64,000 bases of DNA, from positions 255,893 through 319,892 of the forward strand of contig NZ_MLAJ01000005.1 of the NCBI RefSeq assembly GCF_002000485.1, in the 5' to 3' direction. This document shows, piece by piece, positions 19,680-30,218 of the stretch; position 1 is the first letter of the stretch, and each line of letters starts with the position of its first letter. A program made the translations under genes and the position numbers. The notes beneath the pieces were generated by a model. The model ran no database searches. It saw only the letters and a list, made by a program, of their open reading frames with translations, and was not told the origin of the DNA. The stretch is from Rodentibacter ratti (GTDB lineage: Bacteria; Pseudomonadota; Gammaproteobacteria; Enterobacterales; Pasteurellaceae).

Positions 19680-19739
19680 TTTTTGATCCCAATTAAAAAT
19701 AAAAACGGTGCGTAGAATAGCATAATTTTACAAGGCTAG

Positions 19740-19751
19740 GCAAACGTTTGC
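19740..19751 (-). promoter_or_regulatory. PurR operator upstream of purE
   Basis: GCAAACGTTTGC is a perfect 12-bp palindrome equal to the core of the PurR consensus (ACGCAAACGTTTGCGT). On the minus strand it overlaps a -35-like TTGCCT, with TATTCT 18 bases downstream, so binding would block purEK. The repressor gene purR is in the window at 27940-28956. Confidence 0.9.
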
Positions 19752-19838
19752 TCAGTTGTTGTGAGAGAAAATTCCATTGCAACTTTTGCCGTAAAATCAT
19801 ATTCTAATGGGCGATTTTTTCTTAAAAAAGAGCCGATT

Positions 19839-22448
19839 ATGTTAGCTAAAGCAAAATATCGCAAAGATTATAAAAAACCGGATTTTACTGTGACGGACAT
19901 TTATTTAGACTTTCAGTTAGATCCGGATCACACGGTGGTTACCGCAACCACAAAATTCCAACGATTAAATGATCAAGCAACAAGTTTGCGTTTAGACGGT
20001 CATAGTTTCCAATTTTCCTCCATTAAATTTAACGGCGCATCTTTCACCGATTATCAGCAGGATGGCGAAGGTTTAACCTTGAATTTGAGCGATAAAAGTG
20101 CTGTTGAATTTGAGCTAGAAATTGTCACCATTCTGGTTCCGGCAAAAAATACCTCATTACAAGGTTTGTATCAATCGGGTGAAGGCATTTGTACTCAGTG
20201 TGAAGCGGAAGGTTTCCGTCAAATTACTTATATGCTGGATCGCCCTGATGTGTTAGCTCGTTACACCACCAAAATCACCGCAGATAAAACGAAATATCCT
20301 TACTTGCTTTCCAACGGAAATCGTATCGCTGAAGGCGAGCTAGACAAGGGGCGTCATTGGGTTGAATGGCATGATCCGTTTCCAAAACCAAGCTATTTGT
20401 TTGCCTTAGTAGCAGGGGATTTTGATTTATTACAAGATAAATTCATCACCAAAAGCGGTCGGGAAGTGGCGTTAGAGCTCTATGTGGATCGCGGTAATCT
20501 TGATCGTGCCGGTTGGGCAATGGAAAGTCTGAAAAAATCCATGAAGTGGGATGAAGATCGCTTTAATCTGGAATACGACTTAGACATTTATATGATCGTG
20601 GCGGTGGATTTCTTCAATATGGGGGCAATGGAAAACAAGGGATTGAATATTTTCAATTCTAAGTTTGTGTTGGCGAACCCGCAAACCGCAACGGACGAGG
20701 ATTATCTCGCTATCGAAAGTGTGATTGCTCACGAATATTTCCATAACTGGACGGGTAACCGTGTTACTTGCCGTGATTGGTTCCAATTAAGTCTAAAAGA
20801 AGGATTAACCGTATTCCGTGATCAAGAATTTTCTTCTGATACCGGCTCTCGTGCGGTAAATCGTATCAATAATGTGAAATTCTTACGCACCACGCAATTT
20901 GCCGAAGATGCCGGCCCAATGGCACACCCGATTCGTCCGGAAAAAGTGATTGAAATGAATAACTTTTACACGGTGACGGTGTATGAAAAAGGGGCAGAAG
21001 TGATCCGTATGTTGCATACCTTGTTGGGCGAGGAGGGTTTCCAAAAAGGTATGGCATTATATATTGCGGAAAATGACGGCAAAGCCGCCACCTGTGAAGA
21101 TTTTGTTTCCGCTATGGAACGTGCCAATGCGCTGGATTTAAGCCAATTCCGCCGCTGGTATAGTCAATCCGGCACACCGGAATTGTTAATTAGCGATGCT
21201 TATGATGAACAGACTCACACTTATCGTTTAACCGTTTCTCAAACGACCCCGCCGACAGCGGATCAAATGGAAAAAGTGAATTTACACATTCCGCTTAAAA
21301 TGGCGTTATATGCGCAAGACGGCACAAAACAAATGCTTCAATATGACGGCGAGGCATTAAATGGCGTGTTAAATATCACGGAAAAAGATCAAGTATTTGA
21401 ATTTCACGGTATTTATGGTCGCCCGGTTCCTGCTTTATTGAAAGATTTTTCTGCACCGGTGAAATTGGACTATGATTACACCACGGACCAACTTCTCACT
21501 TTGTTAAAATTTGCCAATAATGCCTTTGTGCGTTGGGACGCAGCACAGATGTTATTGACGAACGAGTTACGTCGTAACGTTGCCCATTTCCAACAAGGAG
21601 AAGATTTTGAAATTTCGCCTCAAATTTTGACCGCACTTTCACAAGTGTTGGAAAATTATGAAGCAGATATTGAATTGGCGACGTTGATTCTTACCTTACC
21701 AAGAGAAATTGAATTTGCCGAAAGTTTCAAAACCATTGATCCCGATGGCATTGTCGCAGCGCGAGAATTTATCGTGCGAGCCATTGCCGAATATCTCAAA
21801 GAACCCTTGCTTAAAATCTATAATCATATTCGTTTGGAAGCATACCGTATCACTCAGCAGGATATAGCCCTGCGTGCAATGCGTAACCTTTGCTTAAATT
21901 ATCTGGCTTACACCTCCCTTGGTAATAACCTTGTTCATAAGCATTACAATGGGGCAAATAATATGACGGACACCCTTGCGGCACTTACGGCAGCAACCAA
22001 AGCCTCTCTCCCGTGCCGTGATACCTTACTTGCTGATTTTGAGCAAAAGTGGCAGCACGACGGTTTAGTGATGGATAAATGGTTTGCCTTACAAGCCACC
22101 CGACCGGATGAAAATGTGTTAGAAATTGTGAATCATCTGATGGATCATCCAAGTTTTAATTTCAACAATCCGAATCGTTTACGTGCTTTGGTGGGGAGTT
22201 TTGCCAATCAAAACCTTAAGGCTTTCCACGAAATCAGCGGTTCAGGTTATCGTTTCTTAACGGATGTGTTAATTCGACTTAATGACAGCAACCCACAAGT
22301 TGCCGCTCGTCTGATCGAACCGCTAATCCGTTTCGCCCGCTACGATGCCCAACGTCAAACCCTCATGAAACGGGCATTGGAGCGTTTAAGCACTGTCGAA
22401 AATCTTTCCAAAGATTTATTTGAGAAGATTGAGAAAGCGTTGAGATAA
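19839..22448 (+). CDS. pepN: Aminopeptidase N
   Basis: PepN is the broad M1 zinc aminopeptidase of the cytosol, acting late in protein breakdown. The ATG at 19839 (MLAKAKYRKDYKKPDF) gives 869 residues, as in E. coli (870); the 26 codons upstream are not family-like. The exopeptidase motif is MGAMENKGL. The zinc site is H298-E299-Y-F-H302 with E321 (SLKEGLTVF). The C-terminal helical domain is complete. The gene diverges from purEK across a short spacer. Confidence 0.97.
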   Translation: MLAKAKYRKDYKKPDFTVTDIYLDFQLDPDHTVVTATTKFQRLNDQATSLRLDGHSFQFSSIKFNGASFTDYQQDGEGLTLNLSDKSAVEFELEIVTILVPAKNTSLQGLYQSGEGICTQCEAEGFRQITYMLDRPDVLARYTTKITADKTKYPYLLSNGNRIAEGELDKGRHWVEWHDPFPKPSYLFALVAGDFDLLQDKFITKSGREVALELYVDRGNLDRAGWAMESLKKSMKWDEDRFNLEYDLDIYMIVAVDFFNMGAMENKGLNIFNSKFVLANPQTATDEDYLAIESVIAHEYFHNWTGNRVTCRDWFQLSLKEGLTVFRDQEFSSDTGSRAVNRINNVKFLRTTQFAEDAGPMAHPIRPEKVIEMNNFYTVTVYEKGAEVIRMLHTLLGEEGFQKGMALYIAENDGKAATCEDFVSAMERANALDLSQFRRWYSQSGTPELLISDAYDEQTHTYRLTVSQTTPPTADQMEKVNLHIPLKMALYAQDGTKQMLQYDGEALNGVLNITEKDQVFEFHGIYGRPVPALLKDFSAPVKLDYDYTTDQLLTLLKFANNAFVRWDAAQMLLTNELRRNVAHFQQGEDFEISPQILTALSQVLENYEADIELATLILTLPREIEFAESFKTIDPDGIVAAREFIVRAIAEYLKEPLLKIYNHIRLEAYRITQQDIALRAMRNLCLNYLAYTSLGNNLVHKHYNGANNMTDTLAALTAATKASLPCRDTLLADFEQKWQHDGLVMDKWFALQATRPDENVLEIVNHLMDHPSFNFNNPNRLRALVGSFANQNLKAFHEISGSGYRFLTDVLIRLNDSNPQVAARLIEPLIRFARYDAQRQTLMKRALERLSTVENLSKDLFEKIEKALR

Positions 22449-22497
22449 GTTTTTTAGTAACAGGGTAGATGTAATGTCTACCCAAAGGAAAACAATC

Positions 22498-23415
22498 ATG
22501 CAAGACGTGATAAACGGATTATTAGTTGTGCTAGTGCCTATGCTGTTAGGCTATTTATTGAAAGTAAAAAATAAAAAACATATCATCAAAATTAATCAAA
22601 TTGTGATGTTTTTGTTGTATGTTATCTTGTTTTTAATGGGGTATTTACTTGGTCAGCTTGATGATCTAGAAACAAAACTCCCGATTATAGGTAAAACCGC
22701 TGCGGCACTTTCGGCGATTATTCTAACCTCAAATATGATTGGATTAATGATTTATGATCGTTTTAATCCTGCACCATTACTCAAATCTCAAGGAAAAATC
22801 CCCTCTCGTTGGCACTCATTAGTTGATTCTTTCAAACTTTCCGGAACCGTTGTTTTAGGGACGTTATGCGGTTGGCTATTTAACGCTTATCTTGTTTTAC
22901 CTACGGGGATTAATCTTTATGTGTTGATTGCCTTGATTTTTTTCGTGGGTATCCAGCTACGGAACAATGGAATTTCTCTAAAAGAAGCATTGTTTAATAA
23001 ACGTGGTTTTCAAACCGGTATGGTATTTACTGTCACTTCCTTACTTGGAGGGATTGTGGCGGCATTGGTTTTAACTATGCCGATCACCCAAGGTTTAGCA
23101 TTTGCTTCGGGAATGGGCTGGTATTCTTTATCAAGTGTGGTACTGACAAATGCATGGGGACCGATACAGGGAAGTATTGCATTTTTTAATGATTTATCTC
23201 GAGAGATTATTAGTTTATTTATCGTTCCGATTTTTATACAACATTTTCGCTCAACAGCGATTGGTATCACCGGGGCAACAGCGTTGGACTGTACTTTGCC
23301 TATTATTCAAAAATCGGGGGGAATAGAAGTGACACCTATCGCAATTTCTTTCGGGGTTGTTACAAATATTCTTCCGCCTGTTTTATTAGTTTTATTCTCA
23401 GGTATTCCTATCTAA
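22498..23415 (+). CDS. lysO: LysO-family (DUF340) lysine exporter-like membrane protein
   Basis: The ATG at 22498 has an AAAGGAAAA site; an in-frame ATG 24 bases upstream has none. The 305 residues form about eight to ten membrane segments in two groups. The N-terminal part resembles the DUF340 N-terminal region and the C-terminal part has the LysO pattern GMGWYSLSSVVLT and ITGATALDCTLPIIQKSGG. E. coli LysO (YbjE) exports L-lysine and the toxic analogue thialysine. The substrate here is inferred from the family. It follows pepN by about 50 bp and may be read through from it. Confidence 0.8.
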   Translation: MQDVINGLLVVLVPMLLGYLLKVKNKKHIIKINQIVMFLLYVILFLMGYLLGQLDDLETKLPIIGKTAAALSAIILTSNMIGLMIYDRFNPAPLLKSQGKIPSRWHSLVDSFKLSGTVVLGTLCGWLFNAYLVLPTGINLYVLIALIFFVGIQLRNNGISLKEALFNKRGFQTGMVFTVTSLLGGIVAALVLTMPITQGLAFASGMGWYSLSSVVLTNAWGPIQGSIAFFNDLSREIISLFIVPIFIQHFRSTAIGITGATALDCTLPIIQKSGGIEVTPIAISFGVVTNILPPVLLVLFSGIPI

Positions 23416-23477
23416 TTTTATCCCATTGAATTATTTATATTATTTTAATTAACAACATTTAACCCTAAGGAATAAAA

Positions 23478-24659
23478 ATGCAACAAAAACATTCAAATCT
23501 TGCCGCCAGTCTTGTGTGGTTTACCGCAGCCATCTCTATGGCAGAAATTTTAACCGGAACTTGGTTTGCGCCTCTCGGTTGGAAACAAGGGATTATCGCA
23601 ATTTTACTCGGACATATTATTGGCGGTGTAATGTTCTTTTGTGCAGGGTTTATCGGTGCCAAAACACAAAAAAGTGCCATGCAAACTGTACAGATTTCTT
23701 TTGGGCAAAAAGGTTCGGTGCTTTTTTCCGTACTTAATGCGATGCAGCTTATCGGTTGGACTGCTGTGATGATTTATATGGGCGCAGAAGTGATCTCTAT
23801 TTTGAATCAACAAGAGGCACAAAATGCATTTTTCCCGTTATTTACCGTGGGATTAGGTGTGCTCATTATCGTTTGGTTGTTAATGGGCTTTAGCAATCTT
23901 GGTGTAATAAAAAGTCTTTCTTTGGTGACGATGTTTTTACTGATGCTTTGGTTGACATTACAAATTATCAGTCGTGACTTTATGCCTCCGGTGGGAGAAC
24001 ATCAGATTAAATTCGGCACAGCCGTAGAGATTGCCGCGATTATGCCGTTATCTTGGCTTCCGGTTGTTTCCGATCATACGAAACACACAAAAACCCCACT
24101 AAAAACAACCGCACTTTCTACTCTCGCTTATACAGTCACAAGTTGTTGGATGTATTCCATTGGATTAGGGGCTGCGCTCGTGAGCGGAAAATCGGAAATC
24201 GCCCAAATTTTAGCATTGTCGGGTGTGAGTATTGTTGGTGTGATGATTGTTGTTACCTCCACCATGATCAATACCGCATTACCGGCGCATTCCACAGGGA
24301 TGAGTTTAAATAATATTTACGCTAAATTGAGTGTGAAATGGGTTTCAATTCTCACGGTGGTGACCGGAATTATTCTTGCAACAATGTTGCCGGTTACGCA
24401 ATATGAACATTTTCTCTTTTTTATCGGTTCGGTATTCGCTCCTATGATTGGGGTGTTGATTGCCGATTTCTTTGTATTTAAGCAAAGCGAACCTCAGAGA
24501 AGCATTGATGTGATAGGCTTAGGCGTTTGGTTTATCGGTTTTATCATTTACCGTGTTTTAATGTGGCAAGAATGGGAAACCGAATTAGGGGTCACTGTTC
24601 CTGTTATTGCGTTCACCTTCGGCTTAACCATTTTGGTACGTAAATTGACAAAAAAATAG
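23478..24659 (+). CDS. cytX: NCS1-family transporter, CytX-like (hydroxymethylpyrimidine or similar base)
   Basis: 393 residues with about twelve membrane helices. The start MQQKHSNLAASLVWFTAAISMAEILTG and the motif GWTAVMIYMGAE resemble CytX, an NCS1 (nucleobase:cation symporter-1) branch usually tied to thiamine pyrimidine salvage. It has a good AAGGAAT site and follows lysO by 62 bp. No thi gene or TPP riboswitch is next to it, so the substrate is not certain; cytosine or another base is possible. A bidirectional terminator follows. Confidence 0.7.
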   Translation: MQQKHSNLAASLVWFTAAISMAEILTGTWFAPLGWKQGIIAILLGHIIGGVMFFCAGFIGAKTQKSAMQTVQISFGQKGSVLFSVLNAMQLIGWTAVMIYMGAEVISILNQQEAQNAFFPLFTVGLGVLIIVWLLMGFSNLGVIKSLSLVTMFLLMLWLTLQIISRDFMPPVGEHQIKFGTAVEIAAIMPLSWLPVVSDHTKHTKTPLKTTALSTLAYTVTSCWMYSIGLGAALVSGKSEIAQILALSGVSIVGVMIVVTSTMINTALPAHSTGMSLNNIYAKLSVKWVSILTVVTGIILATMLPVTQYEHFLFFIGSVFAPMIGVLIADFFVFKQSEPQRSIDVIGLGVWFIGFIIYRVLMWQEWETELGVTVPVIAFTFGLTILVRKLTKK

Positions 24660-24667
24660 AAAAGATA

Positions 24668-24694
24668 AGGGGAAAATCATGAATTTTCCCCTTT
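24668..24694. terminator. Terminator between cytX and the dsDNA-mimic gene
   Basis: AAGGGGAAAA/TTTTCCCCTT is a perfect 10-bp stem with a 7-base loop and a T-run on the plus side. The genes are convergent. Confidence 0.88.
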
Positions 24695-24704
24695 TTTACA
24701 GGAA

Positions 24705-25028
24705 TTATTTTTTCCAAATTACGTGAAATTCACGATCTTCTTCACGGTGAGAAATGAGAAATTTGGCAAAGACATCATCCATTTCATCTTTATCATTAAC
24801 TAAACCAATCCAGACTTCAGCAAAGGCATCCGGGTCGATCAATACCCCAATTTCCTGTTCCCAATCTTCAGCGGTTTCCACAAATTCTACTGCACCACGT
24901 TCTTCAAATTGAAGATTAAATAGCATTACATCCGCCGGATCTAAATTTTCCCCTGCCATTTCCAAGAAAATATCATAGGCAATATCAATGGCGGCATCGG
25001 GATCGAGTTTTTGAAGTTCTGTTGTCAT
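24705..25028 (-). CDS. HI1450/YciU-family dsDNA-mimic protein
   Basis: A small, very acidic protein of 107 residues rich in Asp and Glu ([23 protein letters not shown] at the N-terminus, [19 protein letters not shown] near the end). This is the DUF440 family, whose H. influenzae member HI1450 has a known structure resembling double-stranded DNA charge and binds HU-type proteins. It probably modulates nucleoid protein binding in the cytoplasm. It is a single-gene unit, separated from ppc by an uptake-signal hairpin. Confidence 0.88.
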   Translation of the reverse strand: MTTELQKLDPDAAIDIAYDIFLEMAGENLDPADVMLFNLQFEERGAVEFVETAEDWEQEIGVLIDPDAFAEVWIGLVNDKDEMDDVFAKFLISHREEDREFHVIWKK

Positions 25029-25071
25029 AATTTAGCCTCTTGTTCAGTTATGAGCGGTATGATACTGAAAT

Positions 25072-25115
25072 AAAAAGTGCGGTCAAATTCATTGGTGTTT
25101 TTGACCGCACTTTTT
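25072..25115 (-). terminator. ppc terminator (uptake-signal pair)
   Basis: AAAAAGTGCGGTCAA and TTGACCGCACTTTTT form a perfect 15-bp stem with a 14-base loop immediately after ppc on the minus strand. On the plus strand it also ends in a T-run. Confidence 0.85.
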
Positions 25116-25121
25116 TCTCGA

Positions 25122-27761
25122 TTAACCCGTATTACGCATTCCTGCGGCAATACCTGTGATAGTGATCATCAAGGCTTGTTCTACATCAGGATTTGGCTGA
25201 TCCGGATTTTCACGGAAACGGTGGAGGAGCTCCACTTGGAGAAGATTGAGCGGATCGGTGTAGATATTGCGTAGTGCAATGGATTCGGCAATCCATTGTA
25301 AATCGGACATCAGTTCATTACGGTGAGAAAGGGAAAGCACCGTTTGGATATCCGCTGTCAATTGTTGGCGTAAGTTTTCGCCTAAATACCACAGCTCTTT
25401 TTTCACCAACCGTTGATCATATTGTTGTGAAAGCCAGAGGTCTGCTTTGCTGAACACCATTTCCAACATACCAATTCGGGTAGAGAAAAACGGCCAGGTT
25501 TGGCACATTTCTTCAATAATCTCACTTTTGCCATTTTCAATGACTTGACGCACAGAAGCCCCCGCTCCTAGCCATGCCGGTAACATTAAACGGTTTTGCA
25601 TCCAAGCGAAGATCCAAGGAATGGCTCGAAGGCTTTCAACCCCGCCGCTCGGATTGCGTTTTGCCGGGCGGGAACCCAGTGGTAATTTAGAGAGCTCTTG
25701 TTCCGGTGTAGCACTGCGGAAGTAAGGCACAAAGTCTTTATCGCCCCGCACCACATCACGATAGATTTTGCAAGAAATGCTGGAAAGCTCATCCATGATG
25801 GCACGCCATTCCAATTTAGGTTCCGGTGGTGGCAAGAGATTGGCTTCTAAAATTGCGCTGGCGTAAAGATCGAAAGTTTCCACTGCTACCGCCGGTAAAC
25901 CGAGTTTGAAGCGGATCATTTCCCCTTGTTCCGTGACACGTAAGCCATTTTTCAATGAGCGTGGTGGTTGAGAAAGTAGGGCGGCATGGGCCGGTGCACC
26001 GCCACGACCGATTGTGCCGCCACGTCCGTGGAATAAGGTGAGTTCAATGCCGAGTTTTTCCGTTAAATTCACCAAGGCTTCTTGGGCACGATATTGCGCC
26101 CATGAAGCAGCCATCATGCCCGCATCTTTAGCGGAATCCGAATAGCCGATCATCACCATTTGGCGGTTGTTGATGATACCTCGATACCAACCGATATTGA
26201 ATAGTTGGGTCATCACTTCTTCTGCCGCATCCAAGTCATCCAAGGTTTCAAACAGTGGCACTACAGGGATATGGTGAGGCACTCCGGCTTCTTTTAGCAA
26301 TAAGTGGACGGCAAGTACATCAGAAGCACTACGTGCCATAGAAATCACATAACAAGCAATCACCCCTTGTTTTTGCGCCGCAACCACCTGACAGGTATCA
26401 AGAATTTCTTGTGTTTCGGCGGAAGGTGTCCAATTTTGAGGAATGAGTGGACGACGTGAACTTAATTCACGAATTAAGAAGGCTTGTTTGTCCTCCTCTG
26501 TCCATTGGGAATAATCACCTAAACCGATATAGCGGGTGATTTCTGCAATGGCATCAGTATGACGGGTACTTTCTTGACGAATATCCATTTGTGACAAGGT
26601 GACGCCAAAGCAACGGATACGATGTAAAATATCGAGTAATGAACCGTTTGCAATAATACGCATACCGCATGCCATAAGGGATTGATAACAATCGTAAAGG
26701 GGGTCCCAAAGTTGGTTATCCTCTAAAATGATGTCATTTTCTGTGACACGAGGCAGGCGATCGGCAAGGAGATCGTCAAAGTATGCGAGGGTGGTCGTGA
26801 GTTTTGTGCGTAAGCCTTTTACTACGACACGATAAGGCTCTAAATGATCGCCATATTTTGCTCGAAATTCATCGGTACATTTCACCATCGAAAGTTCATC
26901 GGCCAGTTTGCAGATGTCTTGAAGGAATAAATCTGCCGCTTTCCAACGGGCAAAATTCAATACTTTTTGGCTAATTTGAGCGGTCACAAATGGGTTGCCG
27001 TCACGGTCGCCCCCCATCCAAGAAGAAATGCGTACCGGTTTTAAACCGACCGGTAAATCATAGCCTAAAAATTCACGGGCATTTTCATTTAATTGGCGAA
27101 GAAACTCCGGAACGGCTTGCCAGAGGCTATTTTCCAACATGGCAAAGCCCCATTTCGCTTCATCAAAAGGGGTGGGGCGAACGGTGCGAATTTCATTGGT
27201 ATGCCAGGCTTCGGCAATTAAACGAAGGAGCAGACGTTCAATTACGCTGCGTTCTTTTGATGTCAGATCAGCATGTTCCAATTTGCTTAAACATTTGTTG
27301 ATTTCAACGTGTTTATGAATGAGTGAACGGCGGGTGGTTTCTGTCGGGTGCGCCGTTAATACCAGTTCGATTAAGAGTTTTTCAATGGTTTTATAAACCT
27401 CTTCTTTTGACGCATTTTCCGCTTTTAAACGGGTAAATAGGGCGTGTAAAGAGCGTTCTGAAGGGGCTTTTTGTGAATGTTCACGGGAGATGGCTTGATA
27501 TTGTTCGGCAATATTTGTTAGGTTTAAAAATTGACTGAATGCTCGTGCCACAGGAATGATATTATCCGTTGAAATATTCGCCAGCGTTTCGAGCAAGGCT
27601 TGACGTGCATTGTCATCCCCCGCCCGAGAATCACGGGATAGCTTGCGGATATTTTCGATAAGTTCAAGAATATCGGCGCCTTGTGCATCGTTAATGGTTT
27701 CTCCGAGAAAACGTCCTAACATATTGATGTTATTACGTAGAGTAGCATACTCTTGTGTCAT
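25122..27761 (-). CDS. ppc: Phosphoenolpyruvate carboxylase
   Basis: Ppc carboxylates PEP to oxaloacetate with bicarbonate to refill the TCA intermediates. The ATG at 27761 (MTQEYATL) has a TAGGAGTT site and gives 879 residues, normal for the family. Motifs seen: the catalytic His in [33 protein letters not shown], and the glycine-rich loop [19 protein letters not shown]. The C-terminal NTG end is the usual one. It is followed on the minus strand by a strong hairpin and preceded by purR. Confidence 0.97.
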   Translation of the reverse strand: MTQEYATLRNNINMLGRFLGETINDAQGADILELIENIRKLSRDSRAGDDNARQALLETLANISTDNIIPVARAFSQFLNLTNIAEQYQAISREHSQKAPSERSLHALFTRLKAENASKEEVYKTIEKLLIELVLTAHPTETTRRSLIHKHVEINKCLSKLEHADLTSKERSVIERLLLRLIAEAWHTNEIRTVRPTPFDEAKWGFAMLENSLWQAVPEFLRQLNENAREFLGYDLPVGLKPVRISSWMGGDRDGNPFVTAQISQKVLNFARWKAADLFLQDICKLADELSMVKCTDEFRAKYGDHLEPYRVVVKGLRTKLTTTLAYFDDLLADRLPRVTENDIILEDNQLWDPLYDCYQSLMACGMRIIANGSLLDILHRIRCFGVTLSQMDIRQESTRHTDAIAEITRYIGLGDYSQWTEEDKQAFLIRELSSRRPLIPQNWTPSAETQEILDTCQVVAAQKQGVIACYVISMARSASDVLAVHLLLKEAGVPHHIPVVPLFETLDDLDAAEEVMTQLFNIGWYRGIINNRQMVMIGYSDSAKDAGMMAASWAQYRAQEALVNLTEKLGIELTLFHGRGGTIGRGGAPAHAALLSQPPRSLKNGLRVTEQGEMIRFKLGLPAVAVETFDLYASAILEANLLPPPEPKLEWRAIMDELSSISCKIYRDVVRGDKDFVPYFRSATPEQELSKLPLGSRPAKRNPSGGVESLRAIPWIFAWMQNRLMLPAWLGAGASVRQVIENGKSEIIEEMCQTWPFFSTRIGMLEMVFSKADLWLSQQYDQRLVKKELWYLGENLRQQLTADIQTVLSLSHRNELMSDLQWIAESIALRNIYTDPLNLLQVELLHRFRENPDQPNPDVEQALMITITGIAAGMRNTG

Positions 27762-27881
27762 ACAAACTCCTAAAATTAAAGTAAAAATAAAACTAGGCGT
27801 AGATATAACTAAAAATAGGTGCTTGGTCAAACCTTATTAGAGAAAAGATTGATGAAAAACAGGAAAAATAAATTTCTCTCA

Positions 27882-27930
27882 AAAAATGACCGCACTTTCT
27901 ATATATTATGTAAAAAGTGCGGTCATTTTT
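27882..27930 (-). terminator. purR terminator (uptake-signal pair)
   Basis: AAAAATGACCGCACTTT and AAAGTGCGGTCATTTTT make a perfect 17-bp stem with a 15-base loop between purR and ppc. Its T-run on the minus strand follows purR. Confidence 0.85.
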
Positions 27931-27939
27931 TAGTGAATT

Positions 27940-28956
27940 TTATGAAATGATTTTAACGGATTTTCTCACAACCAGCTCGGGATGAATATCAATTCGGCTT
28001 TGAGTTTGTGATAAATCATCTTTATCTTTTTGTGAAATGCGTTCAAATAACAAATTTACCGCTTGTGCGCCTAATCGAGATTTAGATTGGTGAATAGTAG
28101 TCAATGGTGGTGCATAAAAACGCGATGAATGAATATTATCATAACCAATAATTGAAATATCATCCGGCACACGCAAGCCTTTCTCTGTAATAGCAGAAAT
28201 CGCACCTAATGCCATCACATCATTACAGCAGAATACGGCTGTGGGTAAGTTTGTTTGAGTAAGAATTTTATTCATACATTCATAACCGTCTTCCGGTTCA
28301 AAATAGCCTTCCATTACCCAATTTTTATTAATGATCAAACCCGCATCTTTCATTGCTTTTTCAAAACCTTCATAACGGGTTCTCGCTGTGGTCTTAGTGA
28401 GTTCACCGGCGATAATCCCAATTTCTTTATGACCACAATCAATTAAATGTTTTGTCGCCAAATAACCACCGGTAAAGCTGTTATCATCGATAATATCGGT
28501 GTCGCCATTGGGACCCCAATCCATGACAACCATTGGAACAGTGGAGAAATTAGCGAGTAAATTAAGCGAGGTTTGGGTGTATTCGGAACACATCACAAGT
28601 AAGCCGTCCACCCGTTTTTTTGCCAACATTTCTAGGTGATTTTTCACTTTTTCAGGATCATTTTGTGTATTACACAAAAAGAGTGAATAGCCTTGACGGT
28701 AACAATGTTCTTCCACGGCGTGAATAATTTCGGCAAAGTAGGGGGCTTCACTGGTGGTGACGATCATACCGATAGATTTTGTGGTATTGACTTTTAAACT
28801 TCTGGCAACTGCACTAGGTGAGTATTTTAAAGTTTTAATTGCGTGCTGTACGGCTTCTTCCGTTTCTTTTGCTACGAATCGGGTTTTATTAATTACATGG
28901 GAAACGGTAGTAGTCGATACACCAGCCATTTTTGCCACATCTTTAATTGTTGCCAT
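27940..28956 (-). CDS. purR: Purine repressor PurR (LacI family)
   Basis: PurR with hypoxanthine or guanine represses purine synthesis genes. The 338 residues have the LacI-type helix-turn-helix ([22 protein letters not shown]) and hinge helix ([10 protein letters not shown]), then a periplasmic-binding-protein-like effector domain. The high match to PurR around [11 protein letters not shown] and the neighbourhood (ppc on one side, dapD and a ynhF-like gene on the other) support the name. The matching operator at 19740-19751 is in this window. Confidence 0.95.
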   Translation of the reverse strand: MATIKDVAKMAGVSTTTVSHVINKTRFVAKETEEAVQHAIKTLKYSPSAVARSLKVNTTKSIGMIVTTSEAPYFAEIIHAVEEHCYRQGYSLFLCNTQNDPEKVKNHLEMLAKKRVDGLLVMCSEYTQTSLNLLANFSTVPMVVMDWGPNGDTDIIDDNSFTGGYLATKHLIDCGHKEIGIIAGELTKTTARTRYEGFEKAMKDAGLIINKNWVMEGYFEPEDGYECMNKILTQTNLPTAVFCCNDVMALGAISAITEKGLRVPDDISIIGYDNIHSSRFYAPPLTTIHQSKSRLGAQAVNLLFERISQKDKDDLSQTQSRIDIHPELVVRKSVKIIS

Positions 28957-29103
28957 AATTTGATTTTCTCTAAAAAAATTTTTCCCATTATAAGGATTGT
29001 TTAAGAATAGTTAAGTGGATAACAAAAATTTTTTAAAAAAGGTCGTTTTTTTTCTTTTTCTTGCTAGAATGGCAATGCTTCAACGTTAATTTAAGGAGAA
29101 AAT

Positions 29104-29184
29104 ATGAGTGATTTTGGTTATGCGATGATTGCAGTTGTGTTAAGTATGTCTTTTATTGTTGGCTTAACACTTTCTATCTTTTAA
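29104..29184 (+). CDS. YnhF-like small membrane protein (26 residues)
   Basis: A 26-codon frame starts with ATG at 29104, has a strong AAGGAG site 7 bases upstream and ends in TAA at 29182-29184. The product is one hydrophobic helix (SDFGYAMIAVVLSMSF..., about residues 7-26) with one Asp near the start. It diverges from purR, and in E. coli the small membrane protein YnhF is also next to purR. A perfect 14-bp hairpin terminator follows directly. I see no other gene in this interval. The role of YnhF is unknown. Confidence 0.75.
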   Translation: MSDFGYAMIAVVLSMSFIVGLTLSIF

Positions 29185-29201
29185 TTAAGATGGGCTTTAT
29201 C

Positions 29202-29241
29202 ATCACCGCACTTTGGGTTTGCAAAGTGCGGTGATTTTTTT
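29202..29241 (+). terminator. Terminator after the ynhF-like gene
   Basis: ATCACCGCACTTTG and CAAAGTGCGGTGAT form a perfect 14-bp stem (29202-29215 and 29222-29235) with a 6-base loop and a T6 run. Each arm is an uptake signal. Confidence 0.92.
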
Positions 29242-29316
29242 CGGTGTGTTTTGCTTGAAAATTAAAAATATGGTAAAACTAACGCCGTTTTATTCATTAA
29301 CTAAATAGGAAGTACA

Positions 29317-30144
29317 ATGGCAAATTTACAAGCAATTATTGAGTCTGCTTTTGAAAAACGTGCGGATATTACGCCAAAAACCGTAGATGCAGAAACCCGT
29401 GCGGCTATCGAAGAAGTGATCGAAGGATTAGATAGCGGTAAATATCGTGTGGCAGAAAAAATTGATGGTGAGTGGGTCACCCACCAATGGTTAAAAAAAG
29501 CGGTATTGCTTTCATTCCGCATCAATGACAACGAAATTATCGACGGTGCAGAAACCAAATATTACGACAAAGTGGCATTAAAATTTGCTGATTACACAGA
29601 AGCGCGTTTCCAACAAGAAGGCTTCCGTGTGGTGCCGTCTGCCACTGTGCGTAAAGGGGCATATATTTCTAAAAACTGTGTGTTAATGCCTTCTTATGTC
29701 AATATCGGTGCTTATGTGGGCGAAGGCACAATGGTGGATACTTGGGCTACGGTTGGATCGTGCGCACAAATCGGTAAAAACGTTCATTTATCCGGTGGTG
29801 TAGGAATCGGTGGAGTATTAGAACCGTTACAAGCCAACCCAACCATCATTGGTGACAACTGCTTTATCGGGGCACGTTCTGAAGTGGTTGAAGGGGTGAT
29901 TGTTGAGGACGGTTGTGTGATTTCAATGGGCGTATTCATTGGTCAATCCACTAAAATTTATGATCGTGAAACCGGTGAAATCTATTATGGTCGTGTACCG
30001 GCAGGATCGGTAGTGGTTTCAGGTAGTCTTCCATCAAAATGTGGTAAATACAGTCTTTACTGTGCGGTTATTGTGAAAAAAGTGGATGCGAAAACCTTAG
30101 GCAAAGTCGGTATCAACGAATTATTACGCTCTATTGAAGAATAA
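29317..30144 (+). CDS. dapD: Tetrahydrodipicolinate N-succinyltransferase
   Basis: DapD succinylates tetrahydrodipicolinate in lysine and diaminopimelate synthesis, which feeds peptidoglycan. The 275 residues have a helical N-terminal domain and a left-handed beta-helix built of hexapeptides (for example [20 protein letters not shown] and [15 protein letters not shown]). The length equals E. coli DapD (274). It has a GGAAG site and stands alone, ended by an uptake-signal hairpin. Confidence 0.97.
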   Translation: MANLQAIIESAFEKRADITPKTVDAETRAAIEEVIEGLDSGKYRVAEKIDGEWVTHQWLKKAVLLSFRINDNEIIDGAETKYYDKVALKFADYTEARFQQEGFRVVPSATVRKGAYISKNCVLMPSYVNIGAYVGEGTMVDTWATVGSCAQIGKNVHLSGGVGIGGVLEPLQANPTIIGDNCFIGARSEVVEGVIVEDGCVISMGVFIGQSTKIYDRETGEIYYGRVPAGSVVVSGSLPSKCGKYSLYCAVIVKKVDAKTLGKVGINELLRSIEE

Positions 30145-30166
30145 TTAAAAATTCTCTCAAAAAATA

Positions 30167-30200
30167 AACCGCACTTTGTTGTCACAAAATGCGGTTTTTT
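30167..30200 (+). terminator. dapD terminator
   Basis: AACCGCACTTTG pairs with CAAAATGCGGTT (one mismatch) with a 5-base loop and a T-run. The right arm is a broken uptake signal (one base changed). Confidence 0.8.
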
Positions 30201-30218
30201 TATTTTACAATCAGATGA

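Noticed and set aside
23416..23477. TPP riboswitch before the CytX-like gene
   Set aside because: The 62-bp spacer is too short and lacks the conserved thi-box words.
28957..29103. PurR operator controlling purR itself
   Set aside because: Only a weak CAACGTT-like word near the ynhF-like gene; no GCAAACGTTTGC-like palindrome as seen at purE.
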